Assembly: GCA_032433765.1 (NCBI GenBank)
Contig: JAVIAB010000051.1
Coordinates: 81,732,847 to 81,796,846, forward strand
Length of the DNA stretch: 64,000 nucleotides
Direction of reading: 5' to 3'
Source of the DNA: Megaustenia siamemsis
Taxonomy: Eukaryota > Mollusca > Gastropoda > Stylommatophora > Ariophantidae
Shown: one piece after another, positions 22,067-32,561 of the stretch
Numbering within the stretch: the stretch's first letter is position 1
How the letters are laid out: each line of letters opens with the position of its first letter
The notes under the pieces: generated by a model
Told to the model about the DNA's origin: nothing
The model's input: only the letters and a program-made list of their open reading frames with translations
Databases searched by the model: none
Position numbers and translations under genes: made by a program

Positions 22067-23339
22067 TGATATATGTCAAGAGGGTATTTAGTGGCTTAGG
22101 AAAAGCCACAAGTGCAGTGGCAGAGAAGTGTACAGTCTGAATTTGTTTCACCCTCAAAAGAAAATGGGGAACAAAGCTGTGGACCACATTGGAACATCAA
22201 TGGAGGTGTCATCTGGTTGGAAAATAAACTTAATCCTATTTGGTACCCGCTTCCTCGTGGTATCACTGACTTCAATCACACAATGTAACATCGTAATTTT
22301 GTTGCTTGTCTAATTGTACTATTTGTACTTTTATTTGCTTCTTTCGTTTACCTTTTTTGTATATTTCCTATAACATTGCTGTTTGCTGTACCGTGTTGCT
22401 GCATGTTCTAATTCTTTAATTTGCTATGATATTGCAGTTTTTGTTAATGTTTTTCTCTGCTCTACCATTGCTGTTTCCCCAAACTGTTCCATTATTTTAT
22501 TTGCTCTCTAACAATATGGACTTGCTCTTATTTTGTTTGTTGTTCTTACTTTTCACAATATTCACGAACTGTGCTGTTTGCATTACCTGTGTTCTTTGAT
22601 CTACATGTTCAGCTTTCTCTAACTTTGTTTCCTGTACCTGTGTTCATTGATCTATATGTTCTACCGGCTCTAACTTTATTGTTTTCTTTACCTGTGTTAT
22701 TTATCTATATATTCTGCTTACTCTAACTTTGCTTCTTTTATCTATGATGTTAATGTTTGTCCTTCATTGTACTTACTGAACAGCAGCTATTTTTTTCGCT
22801 CTGAGTTTCTTGCGCCCTTTAGCTTGTGTGTTTACTCTATCATTATTGTTTGTGTTAAATGTAAGGTAACAAATAAACAAACCTTGGTGAGCACGAAGAA
22901 CACAAGTCTACACTCACGCAATGTTCACATTTTGTATGAAATGTCCCGGCGATATCTAAATATGGTTCTTATATTTTTAGCATTGCTTTCTTCAAATCCG
23001 TTATAAACAAAGATTATCATACACGCGACAAGCGTAGTATTGCAATCTATTTTTGTTCTTGTTTAGCATGAAGAATTAATCCACACGTCTAAATTTGACA
23101 TTCTCTGTCAATTATAAACATTTGTATTTTTCTAAACTCAAATTATTTAAACAAACGTGATGACATGTGCTCAACAACAACAAAAATGTTATACAATACA
23201 ATATGTATAAAAAAAAAAAAAGATTCGACGCGCACAAAGTAGCATAAGATAACTTTTTTTTTTTTTAATGAGTACTCGTCACGTATTGTCTTGTAAGACA
23301 ACATGGTAGTTAATTTCTACATTTTGCTGCGACTAGCGG
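22067..23339. other. T-rich stretch, no recognised gene
   Basis: About 400 bases near 22320-22780 loosely repeat phrases such as TTTACCTGTGTT.TTGATCTA and CTCTAACTTTG, a decayed tandem repeat. Poly-A and poly-T runs lie near 23208 and 23257. No supported coding region. Confidence 0.5.
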
Positions 23340-23545
23340 CAAACTTCTTCTCCTTCTTTCCTTCCTCATCTGCCTTTCAGCGTCAAGGGGAGATATAATT
23401 TGCGGCCTTCGCTATTCTGTTCGTCTCTTTTATGTTTCCTAGTGCTTCTAATATTCTATCGATCTATCTTTTTCGTGGTCGACCCTTGGGTCTGGTGTTC
23501 TCACGTTTGTTGAAGGCTCGTTGTGTTGTGTTTTGATCTTTCTGC
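23340..23545 (-). mobile_element. LINE 3' tail fragment, group C
   Basis: A roughly 200-bp minus-strand fragment matching the 3' part of the copy at 23985-24425 (shared CTCATCTGCCTTTCAGCGTC and GGTCGACCCTTGGGTCTGGT), with small deletions. It is truncated near 23545. Confidence 0.8.
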
Positions 23546-23689
23546 CCGACTTCTTTATTTTTTATCCAGCATATTTTAACGTTGCTATTTTATATTTATC
23601 TATCTCCATCTTCTCCATCTCTGAGCATAAAACATGTATCCCTTACCGACATACTGAGTCAGTCGTAAGTTAAGGGCTTAACTTAAGAA

Positions 23690-23975
23690 AAACACACGTT
23701 GGGGAGTTTAGCCCGGCTGATGTTTCCCCAACGTGTTTGATCGCTAAGGTCTCGCATGCGACTAGAGGGAAACTTATGAGAAATTTAGTCAGTACCACGT
23801 TAGGCTTCTCTAATTTCCAAAGTGAAATTCTCGTGTACCCCCTCCCCCTTTTTTAAAGCGTTGTCAACCCCAATGCCACTGCGCTCCGATAACAAAAAAC
23901 ACTCACGAGATTCGAATCCGGACCTCTTTCGTCTGTAGACGAGGTATCATTAACCGTTTCACTACCGCGACTTCT
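23690..23975 (-). mobile_element. tRNA-derived SINE of a second family
   Basis: The minus strand begins GAAGTCGCGGTAGTGAAACG with a tRNA-like head, and has a strong B box GGATTCGAATC about 65 bases in. A body of about 190 bp follows. It lies between two group C LINE fragments, whose shared 3' start (CTTCTTTCCTTCCTCATCTG) abuts the SINE head. Confidence 0.6.
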
Positions 23976-23984
23976 TTTCTTCGT

Positions 23985-24425
23985 CTTCTTTCCTTCCTCA
24001 TCTGCCTTTCAGCGTCGAGGGGAGATATAATTTGCGGTCTTTTGCTCTTCTGTTCGCCTCTGCTGCTGTTATGTTTCCTAGTGCTTCTAATATTCCATCG
24101 ACCCATCTTTTTCGTGGTCGACCCTTGGGTCTGGTGTTCTCACAACGTTTGTTGAAGGCTCGTCGTGTTTTGTTTTGTTCTTTCTGCCTTGTCACGTGGC
24201 CAAACCATTGTATCTGTTGTTTCCTTATATATTCTATGGCGGGGGCTATTCCTAGCTTTTTTCTCAGTTCTTCATTTCTGATCTTATCTTTCAGACTGTT
24301 TCCTGTCATTCGTCTAACACATTTCATCTCTGTAGAGGTTCTTTTGCTTATTGTTCTTGCATCTAGGGTCCAGGTCTGGCATTGGTAGCACAACGTTGGG
24401 ATGAAGATTCTATTGTATAGTGCTC
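23985..24425 (-). mobile_element. LINE 3' tail, group C, best-preserved copy
   Basis: An open minus-strand frame of about 130 codons carries the C-terminal tail of a non-LTR reverse transcriptase: CQTWTLDARTISK, then FVRRMTG-like CVRRMTGNSL, IQWFGHVTRQKEQNK, and RPKGRPRKRWVDGI, with AKDRKLYLPSTLKGR at the end. The catalytic RT palm is absent, so it is a 5'-truncated insertion. It is the reference for the copies at 7957-8385 and 23340-23545. Confidence 0.9.
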
Positions 24426-25053
24426 GTTTTGCCTCCAGAGTTATTTATTTCCTTGTTGGACAATAGTGGTGATAACTGTCCAATGATTTGACAAGCTTTC
24501 GCGACTTAAAGATAAGTAAAACAGCAAGAAACTAAACTAGCTAGGGGGCTTAACATTCCTAAATACACTAGTGTGCGATTGATTTATAGCACACGTGTCG
24601 TCTATTTTTTAAAAAAATTATATATAGCCAGTTAAACTATCACATCTCCACAATTTAAACGAATTAAAAGGATCCTTAATATAGCACTAATTGATCGAAA
24701 TACCGCACCATTGACATGTTCACAAAAATTTTACCAGTAAAAAAACAATAATACCAGTAATAAATGTCCTACATACGGCACCACGGTGTAAATATGTACA
24801 ACGTCGTCACAGTTGCTGTGTAAAGGTCGAAGGTTAGACTTGGTTGCGGTAAAGTTGGTAGAATTGTGGGGAGGGAGGGTCTGTGGCTGCATTTGACGCT
24901 AGACCGACTTTAAAGACCGACGGAAAATCAATGTACGAGTATTTTTTATTGAGATTAGTTATCTTGTGACACGGGATGAGGTATTACTTAGTTTTAAAGT
25001 AATTTATGAGTTTGGTCATTTCAATTTTGGATGGCAATTGAAGTTTAATATAC
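24426..25053. other. No recognised feature
   Basis: About 630 bases of A-T rich spacer left of the inverted-repeat element. Confidence 0.5.
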
Positions 25054-25116
25054 CATAGTCCGTTCACAAATTTATACCCAAACTCAAAATCAATTTTCTC
25101 AGAACTATTTGGCATA

Positions 25117-25373
25117 AGAGGGAGCCGCGATAGCTCAGTGGTTAGTGAAATGGACTACAAAGGACATGAGGTAGGGTTCGATCCCAACCGACGGCTTCCG
25201 TGTTCACCCAGCCTTAAATGGGTACCGAATTTATTCTGGGAAAGTAAAGCGGCACGGGCGTAATACCGACCACATTACCCCAAATATCATGTGCCGAAGG
25301 TCTGTAAAATTTATGGTCACTAACACCATATACCCTATACGCCACTTGACGTGACGGGGGGGTACTTTACTTT
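25117..25373 (+). mobile_element. tRNA-derived SINE, copy 3 (near full length)
   Basis: The head GGGAGCCGCGATAGCTCAGT has an A box, and GGGTTCGATCCC is a perfect B box. The body runs through AGCCTTAAATGGGTACCG, GCGGCACGGGCGTAATACC and GTCACTAACACCATATACCC to a GACGTGACGGGGGG end. It is the cleanest copy in the window and defines the family at about 250 bp. Confidence 0.93.
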
Positions 25374-25576
25374 TTACACATCAGTGTTACGGTGATTGGG
25401 TCTACTTTCTATTTTGGTAACGTTAACGTTGACATATTCTTGTGCACTTTGAGACCATATGATTTTTTTGCTTAAAATTGGAAAGTGTGCCAGATTGACC
25501 GTAAAACATTTAATTCCGTCCTTAAAGCCTTTTATGTTTTTTTTCTTTACATACATTATATAAGCAAAACCATACA

Positions 25577-26335
25577 CTCATCATCAATCATCAAGTACCA
25601 TGCCTACTGGCGTAGGTGATCATGTCTCTCTACAACTTTAGATTTCGATAGGTATTTATAATTTCTGTTAAGCTGTCTCGTATCTTTTCTCTTCGTTTCC
25701 CTCTATCTCTTCGTCCCTCAACTTTCCCAGTTGTCACAATATATTACAGCTGTTCCCTTCTCATTACATGACCACAAAAATGATTGTTTCTTCCTAATAT
25801 TGGAAATTAGTTATCTTCTTGCTTTGGTCTCCTTCATGACGTTTTCATTACTCTTCTTAGCTGCCAATGGTATTCTCAACATTCTTCTGTAAAACCACAT
25901 TTCTACAGACTCCAGTGATTTTCTTGTCTGTTGTCCCATTGTCCATGATTCACATCCATATGTTAAGACTGGCTCTACATACCATTAAAGAACTTTTTCT
26001 CTTGTTTCTATTGTCAAAAATTGATTGCACAGTATCTTCCTATTTGTTTTTAAAGTTGGTTTTGCCTGAGCTATTCTGCATCTCATCTCTTGTACATCTA
26101 CCATCTAAGGTTTAATTGCGCCATATATTTAAATTCATTTACCTGTTTTAATATTGTTCCACCTGTCTTTATTGTGCATTGCAAAGATGTCTTTTTCTTT
26201 GTTTTCACCATTACTTCTGCCTTTTTGCTATTCTGTCTTTTTGCTATTGAGGCATAGTCCTTTTTTTCTGCTTTTCTTCAGTATAATGTCTACCAATTCT
26301 TGTAACTCGTTTTCACTCGTAGCGATTAAGACACA
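25577..26335 (-). mobile_element. 5'-truncated LINE, group A (RTE-like)
   Basis: The minus strand encodes the end of the RT thumb and the C-terminal tail of an RTE-like element, broken by several indels. Segments resemble ELQELVDIILKKS, RKRVL..YVEP and FYRRMLRIPLAAKK. The 3' end is a GATGAT-type tail (ATCATCAATCATC on the plus strand at 25582). The same family lies at 2779-3214 and 26834-27316. Confidence 0.85.
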
Positions 26336-26833
26336 CTAGATCATTTTGTTAATAGAAAAAGAGATGTTTTACAGTCCGTGCAAATTTAAAACTGCAACCA
26401 CAATTTCACAATTCAAAAAATAATTTCCGAGAAAACTGATTTTGAGTTTGGGCAAAAATTGTTTAACGGACTATAGAATACAGTCTGAGTTAGAACGAGT
26501 CGTGTCTCACCAAGAAGTAGGAAACACAATCCCCATTTTCAAGACAAGACAAAATAAAACGGGACACAAAGCTTCTGACAGGTGTTTCACTAAGACCGTG
26601 AAATGAGCTTCCTCGAATCAATTTTCAGGTTAAATGCGGCGGATACACTCGAGGGGCGTATTAGAAAAATGGGATTGTTCTGGTAGTATTCTCTCTCAGA
26701 CGTTGGTGACAACCTATTCTGTGGATATATGGTTTTAATCGGTAGCAAATTTGCAATCAGCTTTTGGTTAGAAATTCGAGATTTATGTGATAGGAATCAG
26801 GATTTCCATGATTAATTGTATGAGATACAGATT

Positions 26834-27316
26834 CATCATCATCATCATCATCAAGTACTATGCCTGCTGGCGTAGGTGATCATGTCTCTCCACAGCTTTC
26901 GATCTTGATAGTTATTTATCATTTCTGTTGTTGACCTTCTGCCTGGCCATTCTCTTAAGTTGTCTGGTATCTCTTCGTCCCGCAATTTTCCCAGTTGTTA
27001 CAATATATTCCAGCTGTTCTCTTCTTATTACATAACCAAAAAATGATGATTGTTTCTTTCTAATATTGGAAAATAGCTCTCATTTTTCTTTGGCCTCTTT
27101 CAGAACGTTTGTATTAGTCTTCTTAGCTGCCAATGGTATTCTCAACATTCTTCTGTAAAACCACATTTCCACAGACTCCAGTGATTTTCTTGACTGTTGT
27201 TTTATTGTCCATGATTCACATCCATATGGTAAGACTGGCTCTACATAACATTTAAGAACTCTTTTTCTTGTTTCTATTGTCAAAAATGGACTGCATAGTA
27301 TCTTCCTTATTTTTTG
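26834..27316 (-). mobile_element. 5'-truncated LINE, group A, with a 10-bp target duplication
   Basis: The minus strand encodes RKRVLKCYVEPVLPYGCESW, MWFYRRMLRIPLAAKKTNTN and the C-terminal tail, ending in a (GAT)n tail seen as (ATC)6 on the plus strand at 26834-26851. GATACAGATT flanks it exactly on both sides (26824-26833 and 27317-27326), a clean target-site duplication that fixes both ends. The reading frame is partly open but RT-core residues are missing. Confidence 0.93.
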
Positions 27317-27483
27317 GATACAGATTAGTGAATTATAAAAAAAAAATACCAGCATGGTTTCGGAAAATAACCGTTAAAATAGTAACTTCCAGTTTGTCAA
27401 ATAAATCAAGAGAATTTAACCAAATAGGCTACAGTTGCTGGTGGTCACCTGCACGTAAATTTTGCGTTGGAATAAAATGAACC

Positions 27484-27530
27484 CAATGGTTCCCAAACTT
27501 TTGACTCTGGCGGCGCCCTCGTTGTACCTA
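27484..27530 (+). mobile_element. Possible hAT left-end relic
   Basis: CAATGGTTCCCAAACTTTTG, followed by ACTCTGGCGGCGCCC, matches the usual start of hAT terminal inverted repeats (CAGTGGTTCCCAAACTTTT...GGCGCCC). No matching right end or transposase follows, so it is a fragment. Confidence 0.45.
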
Positions 27531-29469
27531 CGATCGCATTAATCGAAGAGACTGCTATATAGAGTGTAGGTCATTTAACTACGAGGAAATAGAGTAGAAT
27601 CGACTAAGAATTATGAGATTAAGGTAGATAAGAAAACCAGGAACGGACTGAGACATTTTAAGTTTGTCTAATTATTTAGTGATAAGACTTTAGAAAATTG
27701 AAGCAATTATTCGACTCAGTGGGTCAGTGGGTCAATGGGTAGTCTGTGTTAGATTGTTCAGAATGAACACACAGTACATAGAAGTCAATTAAAGCCAAAT
27801 GAATTCTAGTGAAAGAACTTCAGCCAAAAGAATAAGATGATTAGTGTCAACAATCGGGGCAAAACTGGAGTTTTTACAATCCTAAGACAAGCAGTTAAAG
27901 GAAGCTCTATATACAGAGCTTCACAGCAGCAGGCAATCTGATCATCAGAAGAGGTCCCTGTCGAACAAGTGTTTCGGTCTTTTAACTTCTTAACACTTAG
28001 GGAGGTAGGCTCGCCTGGGTCATGATTCCCAGGAGTCGACCTCCTACTGCAATGACTCTAAAGCTTACAATATATATTCGGCACAAAATAACTACACTTA
28101 CTCTAAGCAACACTTCTGTTCGAATCTATGGTCTTTACCAGCGTGGTATAGTTATATGTCTTAGCATTAAACCAGCATATTAATGACCTCTTTGTAGTGG
28201 CAGCCGTCTAAAGTAGCTAACGTCTTTTTATATCGATTCATGTAGAAGCTAATTTAGTATGACGTAATTCGGCGGGAAGGAGTGAATCAGAAAGTAACAA
28301 TAGGTGATAAAGATAGGTGGGGCTGGGAACTTTATTTATTTGAACTGTGGATATTGGAAACGTCCGGTGTAGCTCACCTACAGTCGATTATGTAATTTCT
28401 TATCGCTTATTCCGCGCTTCGGATATACTAGGATTAAACTGTCGCAATGCTGTTGATTTACGTGGGAGTCAGAAGTGACAGAAATGACATGACTTGGCGA
28501 TAAAAAAAAACGGCAGATGGTTCTAAAGTTGCGGATTAAGGCGAGCATTTCACTTTGGGCATGTATCGAAGAAGAGCACAAATGTCGTCCTGTGAGAACT
28601 GTAGAAGGATAGTACATGACGGAAGTAGCGCCGAGTTTGAACGTCATACTTCACTCGTACACTTGCTGAAGTGACAGATTTCCATTACCATATTTCAACT
28701 TTATTTCTTTATGTATGTATTTTGCTTCTACATGTGGCATGTTAAGTGTTTATCTCTCTTTATGTTCACTGTTGCTGTTTACAGTCACAGTGGCGTTGAG
28801 GATAAATGTGTCTGCTGTTCGTCTTTAGCTCAGAAAATCTGTCATCGCGGTGCGTCTTATGACGGACGTATCCTTCACAACTATTTGTTGATATTTTGGT
28901 AGTCTAGATCAACTTTCTCATTTCTGAAGTGTGACTTGAGTATAAATCTGATGTAGCGCATTCAGATGATCATAGGAGACGATCAAGGTTAAAGTGTTAC
29001 ATTATCTGTAGTTAAAATATGATTATTCGACAACAGAAAGGATTAATTAACATTGTCAAATGTTGAAATATTTATTCTCATAAACGTTATTGAACTCAAA
29101 TATCAAAAGCATAAAAATTAATTGTTCTAGAATATTCATATTTTGTATACAATGTCACACATTGGAACCACTTCCAAAAAATAACCTCAAGAATGAGTGG
29201 AATGTAGTTTCCTCATGACATCATCATGCGTATATGTAGCAAACAATTTGTATGATTATAACTAAAATACTGCTTTGAAATTAAAGCAAAAAAACTACCC
29301 CTTATAAGCTGATCTCATATTTGAGATGTCTGTAGCATAAGCTCTGGAGTTATTCTTCATGTCACTAGTAACTGATTTTTACAGAATATTGGAGCGATGT
29401 TTCTATGCTGGATCGCCTCATTAATGTTATACAGACCAGTCGCACTCCCTACCAAACTCGGCTTTGTTT
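27531..29469. other. No recognised feature
   Basis: About 1.9 kb of apparently unique sequence. Short open frames at 28378-28647 (minus) and 28711-28902 (plus) have no recognisable domain. If any host exon hides here I cannot support it. Confidence 0.5.
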
Positions 29470-29745
29470 TATCAATAATTTCTCCCCCAGATTACACCAG
29501 CATTTATACAGCTATCCTGTGTGACTTCACACGTACAAACGGTAAACGTATTGTTAGGAACCCTCAGCTTAATGACAGATCAACAGAGATGTGAGTAAGG
29601 CAGGCTGCGCCGCAACAATTACGCACTTGTATGCAGCATTTTTTTTTCCTTTCTCAGACAATTAACGCTCTCCCGTTCAAATGTTGTAATACCTTCACTA
29701 GTGTTAGAATTATTGAAGAAAGGCCAGGTTTATTAGCGAGTGACC
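29470..29745 (+). repeat. Diverged dispersed repeat, group J, exon-like
   Basis: Homologous to the minus-strand region 47822-48080. Shared elements include AATGACAGATCA, GCAGGC, CGCAACAATTA and GTGTTAGAATTATTGA. Both copies also give related peptides (SPPDYTSIY against SPDDTSSSY, then TRT). A possible exon, 29491-29590, sits between a good acceptor (TCTCCCCCAG) and a donor (AT|GTGAGTAAG). It may be an old coding element or a duplicated exon; I cannot name it. Confidence 0.45.
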
Positions 29746-30230
29746 CAAGCTGTATTTCGACTTTCGTGTTATTTCATTTAGTGATTACAGTTGTTCATGT
29801 GTTACACAAAAGGGAATGTATAAAGTTAGAAGAAAGTATGTGTTTATGACCAAGTATCGAAGTATTGAAAAGAAATGAAAGAAGGAATAAGATGTCACTC
29901 GTCAAGAATTTAATTTCTAAACCAAGCATAATAACATGGGGAAAAAAATTAATAACCCCAGATTGATTCACAAGAAAAAGAAATTTTGTATGCACACGGA
30001 TCTGTTTTTGGAAACTGTTACTGCGTGCTGTGTACGCACATTTTCACTTTTGTGCACGCACATGCGCAAGTGTGTGCACTTCGGTTCTTTCAGAAGAAAG
30101 ATTCTTCTTAAATCTTACAGGGAACTTTTTATGAACATTTTATTCTCCATTCTATTTCTAGTTCAATTGTTTTATTATTTATTTTTTTAAATTTTAAATG
30201 CATATTTGTGCGTGTGCTGTTTGTTTGTTC
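29746..30230. other. No recognised feature
   Basis: A-T rich spacer of about 490 bases; nothing recognised. Confidence 0.5.
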
Positions 30231-30300
30231 CAGTTGAAGGCCTTTGCGCCGAAACGTCGTTGTGATTTGTGGTGTCGACTTGTTACATGAAGCTTTAACC
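30231..30300 (+). ncRNA. Hammerhead-like motif, Penelope-type end (degenerate)
   Basis: AGTTGAAGGCC-TTTGC-GCC-GAAACGTCG aligns with the core at 7059-7084: a GGC/GCC stem and intact GAAA plus CGTC, but the first strand has AGTTGA where CTGATGA is expected. It is followed by GTCGACTTGTTACATGAAGC, probably the element end. Cleavage activity is unlikely for this copy. Confidence 0.35.
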
Positions 30301-30337
30301 ATACCATTTTTGTTCTAAATATAATTTTTCATTTATC

Positions 30338-30620
30338 ATGTAGAAAACAAGAAATATAGAAAACAAGAAATGTAGAAAACAAGAAATGTAGAAAACAAGA
30401 AATGTAGAAAACAAGAAATGTAGAAAACAAGAAATATAGAAAACAAGAAATGTAGAAAACAAGAAATGTAGAAAACAAGAAATATAGAAAACAAGAAATG
30501 TAGAAAACAACAAATGTAGAAAACAACAAATGTAGAAAACAAGAAATGTAGAAAACAACAAATGTAGAAAACAAGAAATGTAGAAAACAAGAAATGTAGA
30601 AAACAAGAAATGTAGAAAAC
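30338..30620 (+). repeat. 16-bp minisatellite, about 17 copies
   Basis: The unit is ATGTAGAAAACAAGAA with ATATAGAAAACAAGAA and ACAAATG variants. Because 16 is not a multiple of 3, open frames appear in all minus-strand frames; they are artefacts. Confidence 0.97.
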
Positions 30621-30654
30621 TTGCTCAACTACTAATCAGTTTGTTGCAATCCAT

Positions 30655-30842
30655 GAACTGCTGCTGTCTATAAACTGCTGCTGTCTATAAAGTGCTGATG
30701 TCTATAAACTGCTGCTGTCTATAAATAATTGCTGTTGTCTATAAATAACCGTTGCTGCCTATAAACAACTGTTGCTGTCTATAACCAATTGTTGCTGTCT
30801 ATAAACAATTGTTGCTGTCTATAAATTGTCGCTGACTATAAA
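30655..30842 (+). repeat. 17-20-bp degenerate minisatellite
   Basis: Units such as ACTGCTGCTGTCTATAA and ACAATTGTTGCTGTCTATAA, about ten copies, grading from 17 bp on the left to 20 bp on the right. Confidence 0.93.
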
Positions 30843-31009
30843 CATAAGTAGTTTAAACAATATTATAGATACAAAGATATATGTATCTAATTTATCAATC
30901 TACTATCATTTACCGTTACAACAATTAAATGGAAGATTAAAAACTGGCCTGGAATGAAGACAAAAATAATGGTTACATTCTCAGTTATTTGTAGACTGGA
31001 ATCTAGCTA

Positions 31010-31562
31010 TTTAAATGAAGCAGTTCAAAATGAAAATAAACAAAAGAATAGGAATGGCAAAAAGTTGTGTTAATGTCATGAAGAACATACTAACATCAAA
31101 ACAAATAACACCAGGGCTAAAACTACGAATAGCAAAATGGTACATCTTCTCAATATTCCTATATGGTGCAGAAACATGGACATTAGACAAGAAAACAGAA
31201 CAGAGAATTGAAGCCTTTGAAATGTGGATATATAGAAGAATAGGTAGAATTGGATGGAAGGAAAAGAAAACATACGACGAAGTCTTAAAACTACAAATGA
31301 AAAGAGAACTACTAAGCACAATTCAAACAAGACAAATGCGATTTTTGGGCCATGTTAAAAGACACAACAGCCTACTAAAATTAATCCTGGAGGGGAGAAT
31401 ACAAGGTAAAAGAGGCAGACCAAGACTAACATCGACGAGTAACATCAAAAGATGGATAAATCAGCCTATAATAACCTGCACCATCAAAGCAAGACACAGA
31501 GCAGAATGGCGCTCCATGGTAGCCAACCTTCGTTGCGGAGAAGGCACTCGATGATGATGATG
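31010..31562 (+). mobile_element. 5'-truncated LINE, group B, open C-terminal tail
   Basis: An open frame of about 180 codons at 31015-31554 encodes the region after the RT palm: INKRIGMAKSCVNVMKNILT, FLYGAETWTLDKKTEQRIEA, MWIYRRIGRIGWKEK, MRFLGHVKRHNSLL, GKRGRPRLT and ARHRAEWRSMVANLR. It ends in a CGATGATGATGATGA tail. The frame is intact, but endonuclease and RT catalytic domains are absent, so the copy cannot move by itself. Relatives: 9111-9975, 49165-49302, 49484-49972 and 50190-50675. Confidence 0.92.
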
Positions 31563-31721
31563 AGTTTAAAATGGCGTATGACTTGAAATACGATGACACA
31601 TATGCCCTTAAGTCTCAATATGAAAATACGGCTGTTGTACTTCTATGTTGTGACCGGAAGTAACCTTGAACGGTGGGTATTAGAATAAAATCATATGTCG
31701 AGGAAGTATTTCAGTTTGAAA
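31563..31721. other. Short spacer
   Basis: Unique sequence between the LINE tail and the purine repeat; nothing recognised. Confidence 0.4.
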
Positions 31722-31966
31722 GAAAAGACAAGAAAAGAAAAGAAAAGAAAAGGAAAGAAAAGAGAAGAAAAGAAAAGAAAAGAAAAGAAAAGGAAAGAAA
31801 AGAAAAGAAAAGAAAAGAAAAGGGAGAAAAAAAACAAATCATTGCTATTTTTAAGAAGATTTAATTTTTTTCTGTCTGCCTGGTTTTTATTGCCTTTTTA
31901 TTTGTGTGTCTGTGTGAGCTTCTGTATGTGTGTATGCCTGAATGCATTTCTGTGTGTGAGTGTCTC

Positions 31967-32005
<39 letters not shown>
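31722..32005 (+). repeat. (AAAAG)n run and (AT)n run
   Basis: A pentanucleotide AAAAG-type purine run occupies 31722-31832, and an AT dinucleotide run about 31968-32004, followed by CT and GTCT repeats to 32036. Between them lies T- and GT-rich sequence. Confidence 0.95.
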
Positions 32006-32008
<3 letters not shown>

Positions 32009-32039
32009 GTTTATCTCTCTCTCTCTGTCTGTCTGCGAT

Positions 32040-32344
32040 CAGGACTCAATCAGAGTAGGACGTCCAGACTCTCATACGAAGACAGCTGTCTGTTTAAGCC
32101 TGTTAGATCCATTCCGATTGAGTACCCGTTAAAACGTTGCACTGTGTTCTGCGCCAGTGGCCCAGCGCATCCGATTTCAGGCAGCATTTTTCAGGTTTGC
32201 TTTCCTTAGCCTTTGATTGTCCCCAATCTTCCTCCAAGGCACCAGTTGATCTTTTCTGTCGGGGGATTCTGCCCTTAGAAGGGCTGCCTTCCCAGGTTTA
32301 CGAGCACCATCTGCCCGAGTCACTATAGGTGACTAACATGCGAC
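32040..32344. other. Unrecognised G-C richer segment
   Basis: About 300 bases of more balanced base composition than its surroundings, ending directly at the group I repeat fragment. It may be the body of a retroelement (TTCCCAGGTTTACGAGCACC), but I cannot match it to anything else here. Confidence 0.3.
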
Positions 32345-32430
32345 TTGTAATATGAGGAAACTGCAACAAGGAACAATTTTCATGCATAGCCTTCATTTGT
32401 TCCCGCCGCCTATCCCCATATACCGGTAAG
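32345..32430 (-). mobile_element. Fragment of the non-coding repeat group I
   Basis: The complement of about 85 bases matches 20796-20885 (GGAAACTGCAACAAGGAACA and GCCGCCTATCC shared). It is truncated on both sides. Confidence 0.7.
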
Positions 32431-32561
32431 TCATGTGTGTGTATGCGATTCTCTCTGTGTGTATGTGTCTCTGTATGCGTTTCTCAATGTGTGCGTGTGT
32501 GTCTGTGTGCGCTTTTCTGTGTGTGCTTATGTATGCGTGTGTGTGTGTGTGTATGCTCTGA

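Larger units (their letters stand above)
25054..26476. mobile_element. Inverted-repeat (MITE-like) element invaded by a SINE and a LINE
   Basis: The first ~57 bases (TAGTCCGTTCACAAATTTAT, then CCCAAACTCAAAATCA, then TTTTCTCAGAA) recur in reverse complement at about 26415-26475 with roughly 80% identity. Both outer edges read TA-GTCCGTT, so a TA target duplication is plausible. The interior has received a SINE (25117-25373, directly inside the left repeat) and a group A LINE (25577-26335). About 200 bases at 25374-25576 and 80 bases before the right repeat remain as original interior. No transposase is seen; it is probably non-autonomous. Confidence 0.65.

Noticed and set aside
30295..30628. 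Phe/Leu-rich minus-strand 'membrane protein' frames
   Set aside because: Three frames are open at once over a 16-bp minisatellite.
31904..32209. Tyr-Ile repeat frames
   Set aside because: Derived from the (AT)n microsatellite.
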